Notes: generated by a model not told the origin, from the letters alone. A stretch of 64,000 nt of DNA from Agrobacterium vitis (GCF_037039395.1 NZ_CP146242.1:62001-126000); one strand, 5' to 3'. Positions 34,035 to 43,663 are shown, counted from the stretch's first letter. Numbers and translations: made by a program.

Positions 34035-35486
34035 ATGCCAAATGCCAGCCCTAGTCCGACCATCCTTTGGTTCCGCAAGGATCTGCGTCTCGACGACAAC
34101 AGAGCACTGCACGCGGCCTTCGAGACCGGAAGCCCGGTCATCCCCCTCTATATCCTTGAGCCCGAAGAGATGGGAACCGGCCCGCTCGGCCCGGCGCAGG
34201 CCTGGTGGCTGCATCACTCCCTCGTCAGCCTCGGCCAGTCGCTTCAATCCTACGGCAGCCGATTGGTTCTTCGCCACGGCCCACCGAGTGACGTCCTGCG
34301 CCATCTGATCGAGCAGACCGGCGCCAAAGCCGTGCATTGGAATCGCCGTTACGATCCGTCCGGCATGGCCACGGATACGGAGCTGAAAGCTGCTCTGCGC
34401 AGCGACGGCCTTGAAGCCACCAGCCATGCTGGCTTCCTGCTGCATGAACCGTCGAAGGTGAAAACCGGGAGCGGCGGGCCTTTCCGTGTCTACACACCCT
34501 TCTGGCGCGCTCTTGAAAAGCAGGGCGATCCACCAGCGCCCATCGAGAAACCCAAGACCCTGCATAACCCTGCCGATTGGCCGGATAGCGACCGGTTGGA
34601 AGACTGGCAACTGCTGCCGACCGCGCCGGATTGGGCAAAGGAGTTTTCGGAAGTTTGGACCCCGGGAGAAACCGGCGCTCAGGACAAACTGAGCCTGTTT
34701 ATCGATCACGGCCTAAAGGGTTACCGCACCCAGCGGGATTTTCCCGCCCTGCCCCATACATCCGGCCTGTCACCGCATCTGGCATTGGGGGAAATTTCTC
34801 CGGCGCGAATCTGGCACGCAACCATCGGCCTCAGCGATAATGTTTCCAGCGAAGACTATGTGCATTTTCGAAAAGAGTTGGTCTGGCGGGAATTTTCTTA
34901 CCACCTGCTGTTCCACTTTGCCGATCTGGCCAGCCAGAACTGGAACGACCGCTTCAATGACTTCCCCTGGGAAAAGAACGCGGCATTTCTATCCGCCTGG
35001 CAACGGGGCCAGACCGGCTATCCGATTGTCGATGCAGGCATGCGCCAACTCTGGCGGCACGGTGTCATGCACAATCGTGTGCGGATGATCGTCGCTTCCT
35101 TCCTGATCAAGGATCTGATGATCGACTGGCGCGAAGGCGAAGCCTGGTTTCGTTACACATTGGTTGATGCCGACCCGGCTTCCAACGCCGCCAGCTGGCA
35201 ATGGGTGGCTGGCTCCGGAGCCGATGCCTCACCATTTTTCCGGATTTTCAACCCGGTCACCCAAAGTGAGAAATTCGACCCTGACGGCGACTATATCCGC
35301 CAATTCGTTCCAGAGCTGGCAAAGCTGCCCAACAACCTGATCCATCGCCCATTCGAAGCCCCCGCAGCCCTGTTGGAAAAGGCCGGTGTTACGCTTGGCA
35401 AAACCTATCCGGCGCCTTTGGTGGATCACAAAAAGGCACGAGCTGTGGCACTTGAGGCTTATAAATCAACCGGCGCGCCGGAATGA
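34035..35486 (+). CDS. phrB: Deoxyribodipyrimidine photolyase (class I CPD type)
   Basis: A 483-residue light-driven DNA repair enzyme. The N-terminal alpha/beta antenna domain begins ILWFRKDLRLDDNRALHAA; the C-terminal FAD-binding domain has ELVWREFSYHLLFH, RRYDPSG-like loops, GQTGYPIVDAGMRQLW, MHNRVRMIVASFLIKD and the DADPASNAASWQWVAGSG block typical of class I photolyases. It splits cyclobutane pyrimidine dimers using blue light and FADH-. Monocistronic between the repeat element and the cysK operon. Confidence 0.93.
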   Translation: MPNASPSPTILWFRKDLRLDDNRALHAAFETGSPVIPLYILEPEEMGTGPLGPAQAWWLHHSLVSLGQSLQSYGSRLVLRHGPPSDVLRHLIEQTGAKAVHWNRRYDPSGMATDTELKAALRSDGLEATSHAGFLLHEPSKVKTGSGGPFRVYTPFWRALEKQGDPPAPIEKPKTLHNPADWPDSDRLEDWQLLPTAPDWAKEFSEVWTPGETGAQDKLSLFIDHGLKGYRTQRDFPALPHTSGLSPHLALGEISPARIWHATIGLSDNVSSEDYVHFRKELVWREFSYHLLFHFADLASQNWNDRFNDFPWEKNAAFLSAWQRGQTGYPIVDAGMRQLWRHGVMHNRVRMIVASFLIKDLMIDWREGEAWFRYTLVDADPASNAASWQWVAGSGADASPFFRIFNPVTQSEKFDPDGDYIRQFVPELAKLPNNLIHRPFEAPAALLEKAGVTLGKTYPAPLVDHKKARAVALEAYKSTGAPE

Positions 35487-35595
35487 ATAACAGCCTCGAG
35501 GGCATTTTCTCCACATGCTGAGGCAAGGTTTTCCGGGTTGGTGCCACAGCAAGAAATTGCATTTCTTGTCATGCAGGGCTTGTAGACCGAAAACA

Positions 35596-35630
35596 CACTT
35601 TCTATTGTTCGGAAAACAGAAAGTGCGCTC
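35596..35630 (+). promoter_or_regulatory. Leader hairpin over the cysK ribosome site
   Basis: CACTTTCT (35596-35603) pairs with AGAAAGTG (35618-35625), which holds the only purine-rich sequence before the ATG at 35631. The hairpin could hide the ribosome site. Inference from sequence only. Confidence 0.4.
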
Positions 35631-36668
35631 ATGGCATTCCACCCCTCCGTTCTAGAAGCCATCGGCAACACGCCGCTGATCCGGCTGAAAGCCGCTTCGC
35701 AGGCAACCGGCTGCACCATTCTGGGCAAGGCCGAGTTTCTCAATCCCGGTCAGTCCGTCAAGGACCGAGCCGCGCTCTACATTATCCGCGATGCCGAACG
35801 GCGCGGATTGCTGCGGCCTGGCGGCGTGATCGTTGAGGGTACAGCCGGTAATACCGGCATAGGCCTGACCCTGGTCGCAAAGGCTCTTGGCTACCGCACC
35901 GTGATCGTCATTCCGGAAACCCAGAGCCAGGAAAAGAAGGACGCGCTGCGGCTGCTTGGCGCCGAACTGGTCGAGGTTCCCGCTGTTCCCTACAAGAATC
36001 CGAATAATTACGTGAAGCTTTCGGGACGGCTTGCGGCCCAGCTGGCGAAAACCGAACCGAACGGCGCGATCTGGGCCAATCAATTTGATAATACCGCCAA
36101 TCGCGACGCTCATATCGAGACAACGGCCCGAGAGATTTTCGAGGATACCGGCGGTGCTGTCGATGGTTTCATCTGCGCGGTTGGCTCCGGTGGTACGCTG
36201 GCCGGCACGGGGATCGGACTTCGAAATCTGAAGCCCGGCGTCAAGATCGGCCTTGCCGATCCCGAAGGAGCCGCGCTCTATGAATTCTATCAGAATGGCG
36301 AATTGAAATCCTCTGGTTCCTCAATCAGCGAAGGCATCGGCCAAGGCCGGATTACCGCCAATCTGGAAGGATTTACGCCCGATTTCTCTTACCTGATCCC
36401 CGACAGCGAAGCCCTGCCGATCATTTTCGATCTGGTCGAACAGGAAGGCCTTTGCCTTGGCGGCTCTTCCGGCATCAATATTGCCGGTGCCATCCGGCTG
36501 GCGCGTGAGCTTGGGCCGGGTCATACCATCGTGACCATCCTGTGCGATTATGGCAATCGCTACCAGTCAAAGCTCTATAATCCGGCCTTCCTCAAAGAAA
36601 AGGGCCTGCCGCAGCCGACATGGCTGGGCGGCAAAACTGACATTTCCATTCCCTTCGAACCTGTCTGA
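35631..36668 (+). CDS. cysK: Cysteine synthase A (O-acetylserine sulfhydrylase)
   Basis: A 345-residue PLP enzyme making cysteine from O-acetylserine and sulfide. The PLP Lys lies in NPGQSVKDRAA; the substrate loop is EGTAGNTGIGL; the phosphate loop is VGSGGTLAGTG; the late GGSSGINIAGA and CDYGNRYQSKL match CysK. It is somewhat longer than the 320-residue standard. First gene of a three-gene unit; alaX begins 6 bases after its stop. Confidence 0.93.
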   Translation: MAFHPSVLEAIGNTPLIRLKAASQATGCTILGKAEFLNPGQSVKDRAALYIIRDAERRGLLRPGGVIVEGTAGNTGIGLTLVAKALGYRTVIVIPETQSQEKKDALRLLGAELVEVPAVPYKNPNNYVKLSGRLAAQLAKTEPNGAIWANQFDNTANRDAHIETTAREIFEDTGGAVDGFICAVGSGGTLAGTGIGLRNLKPGVKIGLADPEGAALYEFYQNGELKSSGSSISEGIGQGRITANLEGFTPDFSYLIPDSEALPIIFDLVEQEGLCLGGSSGINIAGAIRLARELGPGHTIVTILCDYGNRYQSKLYNPAFLKEKGLPQPTWLGGKTDISIPFEPV

Positions 36669-36674
36669 GCCCCC

Positions 36675-37412
36675 ATGCCAACATTGCCTCTGTTTCGTGA
36701 CGACTTTTACCTTTCGACGGCAGAGGCGGTGGTGACAGCCGTGCATGAAGACGGCTCAATCGAGCTTGACCAGACCTGCTTCTACGCCACATCCGGCGGC
36801 CAGCCAGGCGATACGGGCTTTCTCGAACGCGCCGATGGCTCGACCATCCAGCTCGGGGCAACCCGCCACGGGGCAGACAAGAGCATCATTCTGCACCAGC
36901 CGCTGGAGGGCCAGCCAAGTCCCGATCTTGGCGAAAAACTGGTGCTGCATGTCGATTGGCAGCGGCGCTACAAATTGATGCGGATGCATACCGCTTGTCA
37001 TCTGCTGTCGGTGGTCTGCCCGTTTCCCATTACCGGTGCCGCCGTGGGCGAGGATGAAAGCCGGGTGGATTTCGACATGAGCGAAGCCATCGACCGCGAA
37101 ACGGTGACCGCCGATCTGATGCGACTGGTGGAGGAAAACCATCCGGTTTACCTGGAATGGATCACCGACGCGCAACTGGCAGCCAATCCGGATATCGTCA
37201 AATCCAAGAATGTGCGTCCGCCGGTGGGTTTGGGGCGCGTTAGCCTTGTTTGCATCGGAGAGAATTCATCCGTTGACAGCCAGCCCTGCGGCGGCACACA
37301 TGTTTCCGAGACCCAGGAGGTCGGCGCGATTCATATCGCCAAGATCGAGAAAAAGGGCAAGGAGAACCGGCGCTTCCGTATTCGCTTCGGTACGCTGGAA
37401 CCCTCTGCCTGA
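36675..37412 (+). CDS. alaX: Alanyl-tRNA editing protein (AlaX)
   Basis: A 245-residue free-standing editing factor homologous to the AlaRS editing domain. The zinc ligands are complete: His105 and His109 in MHTACHLL, Cys205 and His209 in QPCGGTHV. It hydrolyses mischarged Ser- or Gly-tRNA(Ala). FYATSGGQPGDTG is the conserved N-terminal segment. It sits between cysK and the sulfurtransferase gene with tiny gaps, so serine/cysteine metabolism and tRNA quality control are coexpressed. Confidence 0.92.
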   Translation: MPTLPLFRDDFYLSTAEAVVTAVHEDGSIELDQTCFYATSGGQPGDTGFLERADGSTIQLGATRHGADKSIILHQPLEGQPSPDLGEKLVLHVDWQRRYKLMRMHTACHLLSVVCPFPITGAAVGEDESRVDFDMSEAIDRETVTADLMRLVEENHPVYLEWITDAQLAANPDIVKSKNVRPPVGLGRVSLVCIGENSSVDSQPCGGTHVSETQEVGAIHIAKIEKKGKENRRFRIRFGTLEPSA

Positions 37413-37429
37413 CAAGCATGGAGAGAAGC

Positions 37430-38866
37430 ATGTCTGCGGAGAAAAGCCGTTTCGTCGTATCGGCCGAGTGGGTACAGAAGCAACTGGGCGCACCTCAATT
37501 CAAGGTGGTCGATGCATCCTGGTATTTGCCGGCTCATAACCGCAATGGCGCGGAAGAATATGCTGCCGGTCACATTTCCGGTGCAGTGTTTTTCGATCAA
37601 GACCAGATCGCCGACCGCTCCACCTCTTTGCCCCACACAGTACCCTCCCCGGAATCCTTTGCCGAAGCAGTCGGCAAGCTTGGCATTTCAGACACCGACA
37701 CGATTGTCGTATATGATGGCCCCGGCCTGTTTTCCGCGCCGCGTGTCTGGTGGATGTTCCGGGTAATGGGCGCGCCGAATGTGTTCCTGCTGGATGGCGG
37801 GTTGGACGGTTGGAAACAGGAAGGACGGTCGCTTGAGACCGACCTGCCTGAACCGGCGCCTGCGACTTTTTCCACCAATTTCAAGGAAAGCCTGATCACC
37901 CCGTTCCAGGATATGCAGGACATTGTCGAGAGCGCCAGTCGCCAGATCGCCGATGCGCGCCCTGTCGGCCGCTTCACGGGTGAAGAACAGGAGCCTCGGG
38001 CTGGAATGCGCTCCGGCCATATGCCCGGTGCTCGTTCTGTTCCTGCCTCTATCCTTGGCGAGAATGGCCGGTTGAAAGACCTCTCGACATTGCGAAAGAT
38101 TTTCACCGAGGCGGGCATCGACCTGACCCGTCCGATCGTTACCAGCTGCGGCTCCGGCGTTACAGCTGCGGCGGTGACGCTGGCGCTGCAATCGCTCGGC
38201 CATCACGATAATACGCTCTATGACGGCTCCTGGTCTGAATGGGGCTCCCGCAAGGACACTCCTGTCGTGACCGGACCGGCAGACGCGATTGAGGGCAAGT
38301 TACCTACACTTCTGACCGCCCATGTCACCAAGCTGGAAATGACCGCGCCCCCGAAGTCCAGCTTGCCAGTGCCGATCAATATCCAGACGGCGATCATCCG
38401 CGCCACTGAAATGCCCCTGCCCTATTACCGCTTCCTCTATCGCCAGGTCGGCTCCCGCTGGCACTGGTACAAGCGCCTGCAGATGACCGATACCGAGCTG
38501 AAGGCGGCCATCCATAGCCCGGATGTGTCAATCTGTGTGCTCTATGTCAACGGCGCGCCAGCGGGCTTTTTCGAGCTGACCCAGCAACAGGACAATACCG
38601 TCGAGCTTTCCTATTTCGGCCTGTTTGAACATGCACTGGGACTTGGTATCGGCAAATGGTTCCTGCTCCAGGCGCTCTATGCCGCCTGGTCGACCGCACC
38701 AACCAAAATTTCGGTGATGACAAATACACTCGACCATCCCCGTGCCCTGCAACTCTACCAGCAGTTTGGCTTTTCCCCGGTTGAGACCTGGCAGGAATTG
38801 GTGGAGCCTCTATCCGAACAAGACCACATAGAATTGATAGGTCGAGATTACGGAATAGGAAGGTAA
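37430..38866 (+). CDS. sseA: 3-mercaptopyruvate sulfurtransferase fused to a GNAT acetyltransferase
   Basis: A 478-residue protein in one continuous frame. Residues about 1-282 are a double-rhodanese sulfurtransferase: inactive repeat with LDASWYLP-like start (VVDASWYLPAHN) and active repeat with Cys240 in TSCGSGVTA, the SseA loop that favours mercaptopyruvate. A linker (GPADAIEGKLPTLLTAH) joins residues about 297-478, a GNAT domain (PINIQTAIIRATEMPLPYYR; acetyl-CoA loop HALGLGIGKWFLLQALY; TLDHPRALQLYQQFGFSP). From memory these are two adjacent genes in related rhizobia. GGAGAGAAGC before ATG 37430 is a strong ribosome site. Confidence 0.88.
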   Translation: MSAEKSRFVVSAEWVQKQLGAPQFKVVDASWYLPAHNRNGAEEYAAGHISGAVFFDQDQIADRSTSLPHTVPSPESFAEAVGKLGISDTDTIVVYDGPGLFSAPRVWWMFRVMGAPNVFLLDGGLDGWKQEGRSLETDLPEPAPATFSTNFKESLITPFQDMQDIVESASRQIADARPVGRFTGEEQEPRAGMRSGHMPGARSVPASILGENGRLKDLSTLRKIFTEAGIDLTRPIVTSCGSGVTAAAVTLALQSLGHHDNTLYDGSWSEWGSRKDTPVVTGPADAIEGKLPTLLTAHVTKLEMTAPPKSSLPVPINIQTAIIRATEMPLPYYRFLYRQVGSRWHWYKRLQMTDTELKAAIHSPDVSICVLYVNGAPAGFFELTQQQDNTVELSYFGLFEHALGLGIGKWFLLQALYAAWSTAPTKISVMTNTLDHPRALQLYQQFGFSPVETWQELVEPLSEQDHIELIGRDYGIGR

Positions 38867-38915
38867 TTTCCGTTTTTATCTAAAATAATTATACAGAATA
38901 GCAGGAATACTTATG

Positions 38916-38946
38916 CCGCGCTTTATCTCTAAAGCGCGGTTTTTTA
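38916..38946 (+). terminator. Rho-independent terminator of the cysK-alaX-sseA unit
   Basis: CCGCGCTTT pairs with AAAGCGCGG over a 6-base loop, followed by TTTTTTT. Confidence 0.92.
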
Positions 38947-39122
38947 TAAAACAATTTTTTAGCGCATTTGTTTTTATTACAATTTAAAGTTATTCCGAGG
39001 AATTATCAGCACGCCAAAGACGCGACTGTTGAGATCAACACACTTTTCAGGGTGTTCCCATTCCAATGGGGCGGCTTTGTCAAAACTGTCATTTCCAAAT
39101 GGATATTAAGGAGGAAACTACT

Positions 39123-39752
39123 ATGGCTGTTAAAGATGGCACAGAGGCAAACGACGTTATCGACCTGCGTGGCTGGTCGGCGCCCGTCTTACCGGAAACG
39201 GCGCACGGCTCCTCAGGACTGGGCGGCAATGATACGATTTATGGCAGCGCCTATTATGACCTCCTCCAAGGCGGGAACGGAGACGACTTCCTATACGGAT
39301 TTAATGGCGATGACGGCTTGATCGGCCAGAATGGGAATGACACCCTATACGGCGGAAACGGGGAGGACTTCCTTAGCGGAGGGGCTGGGAACGACCGCCT
39401 TTATGGCAACGCGGGGGATGACACTTTATGGGGCAAAGACGGTAATGATCATTATTATCACGGCTCAGGAGACGGTGTAGACACAATCAACGATGATCTA
39501 AGCGAAGCGGGAAATTCCGGCTACGGAGGCGGAAACGACGCCGTTCACCTCACCGCTTTCAAACTGGCCGACCTCGTATACTACAACATCGACAATGATC
39601 TCTATCTCTTGACCGCTGCCGATGCCGCCGACAACTACATCAATGATGGTATCGTCATCGAGGATTTCTTCCTGGGCGGCAACAATATTGTCGAAACACT
39701 GTATACGAATAACGATACAGAAATCTTCAATCTCACCAGCCTCTTGGCATAA
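39123..39752 (+). CDS. Small RTX/hemolysin-type calcium-binding repeat protein
   Basis: A 209-residue acidic protein with about six glycine-rich nonapeptide repeats of the GGxGxDxLx type between residues about 32 and 115 (GGNDTIYG, GGNGDDFLYG, GGAGNDRLYG, GNAGDDTLWG). They should form a calcium-binding parallel beta-roll. The C-terminal part (DLVYYNIDNDLYLL, IVIEDFFLGG) is of a type seen after RTX repeats in rhizobial proteins. No N-terminal signal peptide and no enzyme domain; type I secretion via the C-terminus is likely but no transporter gene is nearby. TAAGGAGGAAACTACT before ATG 39123 is a very strong ribosome site. Confidence 0.88.
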   Translation: MAVKDGTEANDVIDLRGWSAPVLPETAHGSSGLGGNDTIYGSAYYDLLQGGNGDDFLYGFNGDDGLIGQNGNDTLYGGNGEDFLSGGAGNDRLYGNAGDDTLWGKDGNDHYYHGSGDGVDTINDDLSEAGNSGYGGGNDAVHLTAFKLADLVYYNIDNDLYLLTAADAADNYINDGIVIEDFFLGGNNIVETLYTNNDTEIFNLTSLLA

Positions 39753-39764
39753 ATTCATGGCGGC

Positions 39765-39795
39765 GGACTGGAAACCGGTTTCCGGTTCTCAGTCC
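39765..39795. terminator. Hairpin between convergent RTX and NUP genes
   Basis: GGACTG (39765-39770) pairs with CAGTCC (39790-39795) around the self-complementary GAAACCGGTTTC. Its loop resembles the AACCGG cores of the GCATCG-type repeats. Confidence 0.5.
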
Positions 39796-39810
39796 CCCCA
39801 CTTGACTACG

Positions 39811-40869
39811 TTATCTCGTCCCTTCCCAACCCTTCCATGTCTTCCAGTCCGCTATAATCGCATCGGCAAAACGATTCCCCACGCGATAGGCATTGGTCAC
39901 GGACGGCATGAAGCCACCAGACTTCGAAGTCAGCGATTCAATAGCGGTACGGCCAAACGGCTCGCGGTCGAAATTGGACGCTGTGCGCAATACCAGAATA
40001 CGGTTGAAATCGAGGCGCCCGGCCTCCGAGGCCCGCTTCAAAGCTGTCAGCGTCGCATTATCCTCCATTTGGGTGGTGCAGTAACGGGCCTTTCCATCGG
40101 TAACCAAGGCCGCAAATCGTTCCGTGGCTTCAGCGTCCTTGACCCCGTGCCAGTAAGTATCGCCAGAAACCGTATCGCAAATCTTCACTGAAGGAGACGC
40201 CTTGGCTGCCGGCGCGGCATAGGCGGCGCGATAGGTCTTGGCGGCATCGCTGTCCATCAGTTCAACGGAGCCGGTCAGCGCCATGGCCTTCTGGACCAGC
40301 GCCTCGTTCAGCGCGTAAACCTCCGTCCCCGCCGCCCAGGTCGGTTTGGCGGTCGGACTTGGCGCACCCAGCGGCACCTGCCCGTCTGGCCAGTCCTTGT
40401 CGATCTGGCGGGCATCGATATCATGGCGCAATCCGCCATCCACCACATATCTAGCCCAGAGTGCGGACCCCAGAGTTGCTTCCTTCGGATTGACGCCGGC
40501 AATGCCTGCGATCAACACATAGGTGTTGCGCAGGTCGAACCGACGGTCGAACGCGACCGCCATGGTCGAGCTCGCCGCATTGGCATAGCCCATTGCCGTG
40601 GTCATCACGCAGAGGCCCTGACGATCGCAAGCGACCTCTGGATACTCTCTCGACAGGCCTGGCACTTTAACCTTCGTCGTCAGTTTGCGCCCTGCCAGCC
40701 ACGGCTTGGTCTCTTCGCCAAACATGGTGATAACGAGAACCTTCGGAGCAATTGTTTTCACTCCCCGGCTGGAAGCCGAGGACGCGGCATGACTGACAAT
40801 GGCGCTCGACGCCACCGTCAACGCAGTGACAATCATCGCTGTAGCGAATGCAGGCAAACTTGGCATCAT
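39811..40869 (-). CDS. Purine nucleoside permease (NUP family)
   Basis: A 352-residue protein with a signal peptide (FATAMIVTALTVASSAIVSHA). The NUP-family blocks are visible: PKVLVITMFGEETKPWL, VMTTAMGYANAASSTMA, VLIAGIAGVNPKEATLGSALWARYVVDGG, and a late MEDNATLTALKRA. Despite the 'permease' name the fold resembles nucleoside phosphorylases with an export signal, so a periplasmic nucleoside-binding or cleaving role is possible. ATG 40869 is preferred; a longer form from 40905 is open. Confidence 0.83.
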   Translation of the reverse strand: MMPSLPAFATAMIVTALTVASSAIVSHAASSASSRGVKTIAPKVLVITMFGEETKPWLAGRKLTTKVKVPGLSREYPEVACDRQGLCVMTTAMGYANAASSTMAVAFDRRFDLRNTYVLIAGIAGVNPKEATLGSALWARYVVDGGLRHDIDARQIDKDWPDGQVPLGAPSPTAKPTWAAGTEVYALNEALVQKAMALTGSVELMDSDAAKTYRAAYAAPAAKASPSVKICDTVSGDTYWHGVKDAEATERFAALVTDGKARYCTTQMEDNATLTALKRASEAGRLDFNRILVLRTASNFDREPFGRTAIESLTSKSGGFMPSVTNAYRVGNRFADAIIADWKTWKGWEGTR

Positions 40870-41061
40870 GGGATAGGTCTCTTTGTCGAAGGGCAATGGC
40901 AGCATTGCAGGGAGGAGATCTCCTTCTTAGCTTGAACAGAATTTCAGGTCAAAACCATAGACCAGCGGCATAGGCGATCCTGAAGATTAACCAACAACGG
41001 CGCGACGCCTGAACACAACTCTCCCGGCAAGACTTGGAGCAGCGAGCCAGAAAAAGGAAAA

Positions 41062-41087
41062 GGGCCGGATGGTTTCCCATCCGGCCC
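41062..41087 (-). terminator. Terminator of the ribosomal protein cluster
   Basis: A perfect 11-bp stem (41062-41072 with 41077-41087), 4-base loop, followed on the minus strand by TTTTCCTTTTTC. It lies 30 bases beyond rplQ. Confidence 0.92.
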
Positions 41088-41117
41088 TGAAACAAACGAC
41101 ATAACGTCGCTTATGGC

Positions 41118-41543
41118 TTATGCTGCTTCAGCGGTTTCTGCTTCAGCGGCAACGCGAGCCTTGTCAGCTGCACCCTTGGCGTCGACATCGCGTTCAACGA
41201 ACTCGATAACGGCCAGAGGAGCATTGTCGCCCTGACGGAAGCCAGCCTTCATGATGCGGAGGTAGCCGCCGTTACGGCTGGCGTAACGGGTAGCAATCGC
41301 ATCGAACAGCTTGCGAACAGCATCCTGATCCTTGATCTGCGAAATGGCCTGACGACGAGCGTGCAGGTCGCCACGCTTGCCGAGTGTGACAAGCCGTTCG
41401 ACGATCGGGCGAATTTCCTTCGCCTTGGGCAGGGTGGTGACAATTTGCTCATGGGTGATGAGCGAAGCCGCCATATTGGCAAACATTGCCTTACGGTGGC
41501 TTGCGGTACGGTTCAGCTTGCGGCCGGCTTTCTGATGGCGCAT
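41118..41543 (-). CDS. rplQ: 50S ribosomal protein L17
   Basis: A 141-residue protein: [20 protein letters not shown] and [24 protein letters not shown] are the L17 signature. L17 sits by the peptide exit tunnel. The tail is Ala/Glu-rich. Last gene of the alpha-operon part, 119 bases after rpoA, followed by the terminator. Confidence 0.98.
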   Translation of the reverse strand: MRHQKAGRKLNRTASHRKAMFANMAASLITHEQIVTTLPKAKEIRPIVERLVTLGKRGDLHARRQAISQIKDQDAVRKLFDAIATRYASRNGGYLRIMKAGFRQGDNAPLAVIEFVERDVDAKGAADKARVAAEAETAEAA

Positions 41544-41662
41544 GGCTATTCTCCTTCAATGCAGGTTCCCGCGCTTGTTGCGGCCCTGCCGTTTCCTGAC
41601 ACATACGGATCAAGATCCGCAGTTTGACTGGAAAGGCAGAGTTCAACCTGCCTTATCTAAGA

Positions 41663-42673
41663 TTAATATTGGTCTTCGTAGCGCTTGGCGAGATCTTCGA
41701 TGTTTTCCGGCGGCCAGGCAGGAACTTCCATACCCAGATGCAGGCCCATAGAAGCCAAAACTTCCTTGATCTCGTTCAGCGACTTGCGACCAAAGTTCGG
41801 CGTGCGCAGCATTTCGGCTTCGGTCTTCTGGATCAGATCGCCAATATATACGATATTGTCGTTCTTCAGGCAGTTGGCCGAACGGACCGAAAGCTCGAGT
41901 TCGTCGACCTTCTTCAACAGAGCCGGGTTGAAAGCCAGTTCGGTAACGGCTTCTTCTTCAGCTTCACGCTGCGGCTCATCGAAGTTGACGAAGACAGACA
42001 GCTGGTCCTGGAGAATACGGGCAGCGAAAGCCACCGCATCTTCACCTGAAACAGACCCATCGGTCTCGATCGTCATGGTCAGCTTGTCGTAGTCAAGAAC
42101 CTGGCCTTCGCGGGTGTTTTCCACCTTGTAGGACACTTTCTTGACCGGCGAATAGAGGCTGTCGACTGGGATAAGCCCAATCGGTGCATCTTCTGCGCGG
42201 TTACGATCGGCGGGGACATAGCCCTTGCCGTTGTTGACCGTGAATTCCATCCGGATTTCCGCACCTTCATCCAGCGTGCAGATGACGTGGTTCGGATTGA
42301 GGATCTCGATATCGCCAACCGTCTGGATATCTCCAGCGGTCACGACGCCTGGACCCTGCTTGCGGACGACCATGCGCTTGGCATCGTCGCCGTCCATCTT
42401 GATGGCAATTTCCTTGATGTTCAAAACGATGTCGGTGACATCTTCGCGAACACCCGGGATCGACGAGAATTCATGCAGAACACCGTCGATCTGGACAGCC
42501 GTAACGGCAGCACCGCGCAGCGACGACAGCAGAACGCGACGAAGCGCGTTGCCGAGCGTCAGACCGAAGCCCCGCTCAAGCGGTTCGGCAACCAGGGTTG
42601 CCTTGGTGCGACCGCTGGAGGAGAACTCAACCTTGTTCGGCTTGATCAGTTCCTGCCAATTCTTCTGAATCAT
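41663..42673 (-). CDS. rpoA: RNA polymerase alpha subunit
   Basis: A 336-residue protein. The N-terminal assembly domain has [20 protein letters not shown]; the C-terminal DNA- and activator-contacting domain (about 255-325) has [20 protein letters not shown] and [13 protein letters not shown]. The length is normal for alphaproteobacteria. It is preceded by rpsK (99-base gap) and followed by rplQ. Confidence 0.98.
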   Translation of the reverse strand: MIQKNWQELIKPNKVEFSSSGRTKATLVAEPLERGFGLTLGNALRRVLLSSLRGAAVTAVQIDGVLHEFSSIPGVREDVTDIVLNIKEIAIKMDGDDAKRMVVRKQGPGVVTAGDIQTVGDIEILNPNHVICTLDEGAEIRMEFTVNNGKGYVPADRNRAEDAPIGLIPVDSLYSPVKKVSYKVENTREGQVLDYDKLTMTIETDGSVSGEDAVAFAARILQDQLSVFVNFDEPQREAEEEAVTELAFNPALLKKVDELELSVRSANCLKNDNIVYIGDLIQKTEAEMLRTPNFGRKSLNEIKEVLASMGLHLGMEVPAWPPENIEDLAKRYEDQY

Positions 42674-42772
42674 ATGTTTACCTTCCGTTCGTCGCCACTA
42701 TTCAATCGTGACGACCGAGCATGAGAAGAACCGGGACCGCATCTGCGCATATCCCGGCCGGACGAAGAATGA

Positions 42773-43162
42773 TCAGACGCGGCGCTTCTTGCGAGGACGG
42801 CAGCCATTGTGCGGGATCGGGGTCACATCGCGGATCGAGGTGATCATGAAGCCCGCAGCCTGCAAAGCGCGCAGAGCCGATTCACGGCCAGAACCCGGAC
42901 CGCAAACTTCGACTTCAAGCGACTTCATGCCGTGTTCCTGAGCCTTCTTGGCGCAATCTTCAGCAGCGATCTGAGCGGCAAACGGGGTCGACTTACGCGA
43001 ACCCTTGAAGCCCTTGGCACCAGCCGACGACCAGGCAATTGCATTGCCCTGCGCATCGGTGATGGTGATCATCGTGTTGTTGAATGTCGAGTTGACATGC
43101 GCAACACCCGACGAAATATTTTTGCGCTCTCTACGGCGAACGCGTGTGGCTTCCTTGGCCAT
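42773..43162 (-). CDS. rpsK: 30S ribosomal protein S11
   Basis: A 129-residue platform protein: [39 protein letters not shown] and the [11 protein letters not shown]-terminus are diagnostic. It is in its normal place between rpsM and rpoA. Confidence 0.98.
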   Translation of the reverse strand: MAKEATRVRRRERKNISSGVAHVNSTFNNTMITITDAQGNAIAWSSAGAKGFKGSRKSTPFAAQIAAEDCAKKAQEHGMKSLEVEVCGPGSGRESALRALQAAGFMITSIRDVTPIPHNGCRPRKKRRV

Positions 43163-43294
43163 TCAATTCCCTTTCATTGATCTCGACACCGCCGTAACAC
43201 CAGCGGCTCCACCGGAAAGGACAACGTGCCCTTTCCAAAACTGCAACAAGGCCGGCACTGACGTGCCAGCCTCAAGCTCGCCATACAGCGAAAC

Positions 43295-43663
43295 TTACTT
43301 CTTCTTACCAGCGATAGCCTTTGCCGGACCCTTGCGAGTACGAGCATTGGTATGGGTACGCTGACCGCGAACAGGCAGACCGCGACGATGGCGCAGACCG
43401 CGGTAGCAGCCCAGATCCATCAAGCGCTTGATGTTCATTGCGGTGTCGCGACGCAGGTCACCTTCGACCTGGTAATCGCGGTCGATGGTTTCACGGATAG
43501 CCAGAACTTCAGCATCTGTCAGCTGATGAACGCGGCGGTCGGCGGCAAGACCAACCTTTTCCATGATTTCCTGTGCGAACTTCGGACCAATCCCATGAAT
43601 ATAGGTCAGCGCGATAACTACGCGCTTTGCCGTTGGGATGTTGACGCCAGCGATACGTGCCAC
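43295..43663 (-). CDS. rpsM: 30S ribosomal protein S13
   Basis: A 122-residue head protein: [40 protein letters not shown] and [19 protein letters not shown]. The start is GTG 43663 behind AAGGAGAATAGGC, giving the family length; the upstream open extension is not part of the protein. A 229-base gap with a hairpin separates it from adk. Confidence 0.97.
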   Translation of the reverse strand: MARIAGVNIPTAKRVVIALTYIHGIGPKFAQEIMEKVGLAADRRVHQLTDAEVLAIRETIDRDYQVEGDLRRDTAMNIKRLMDLGCYRGLRHRRGLPVRGQRTHTNARTRKGPAKAIAGKKK

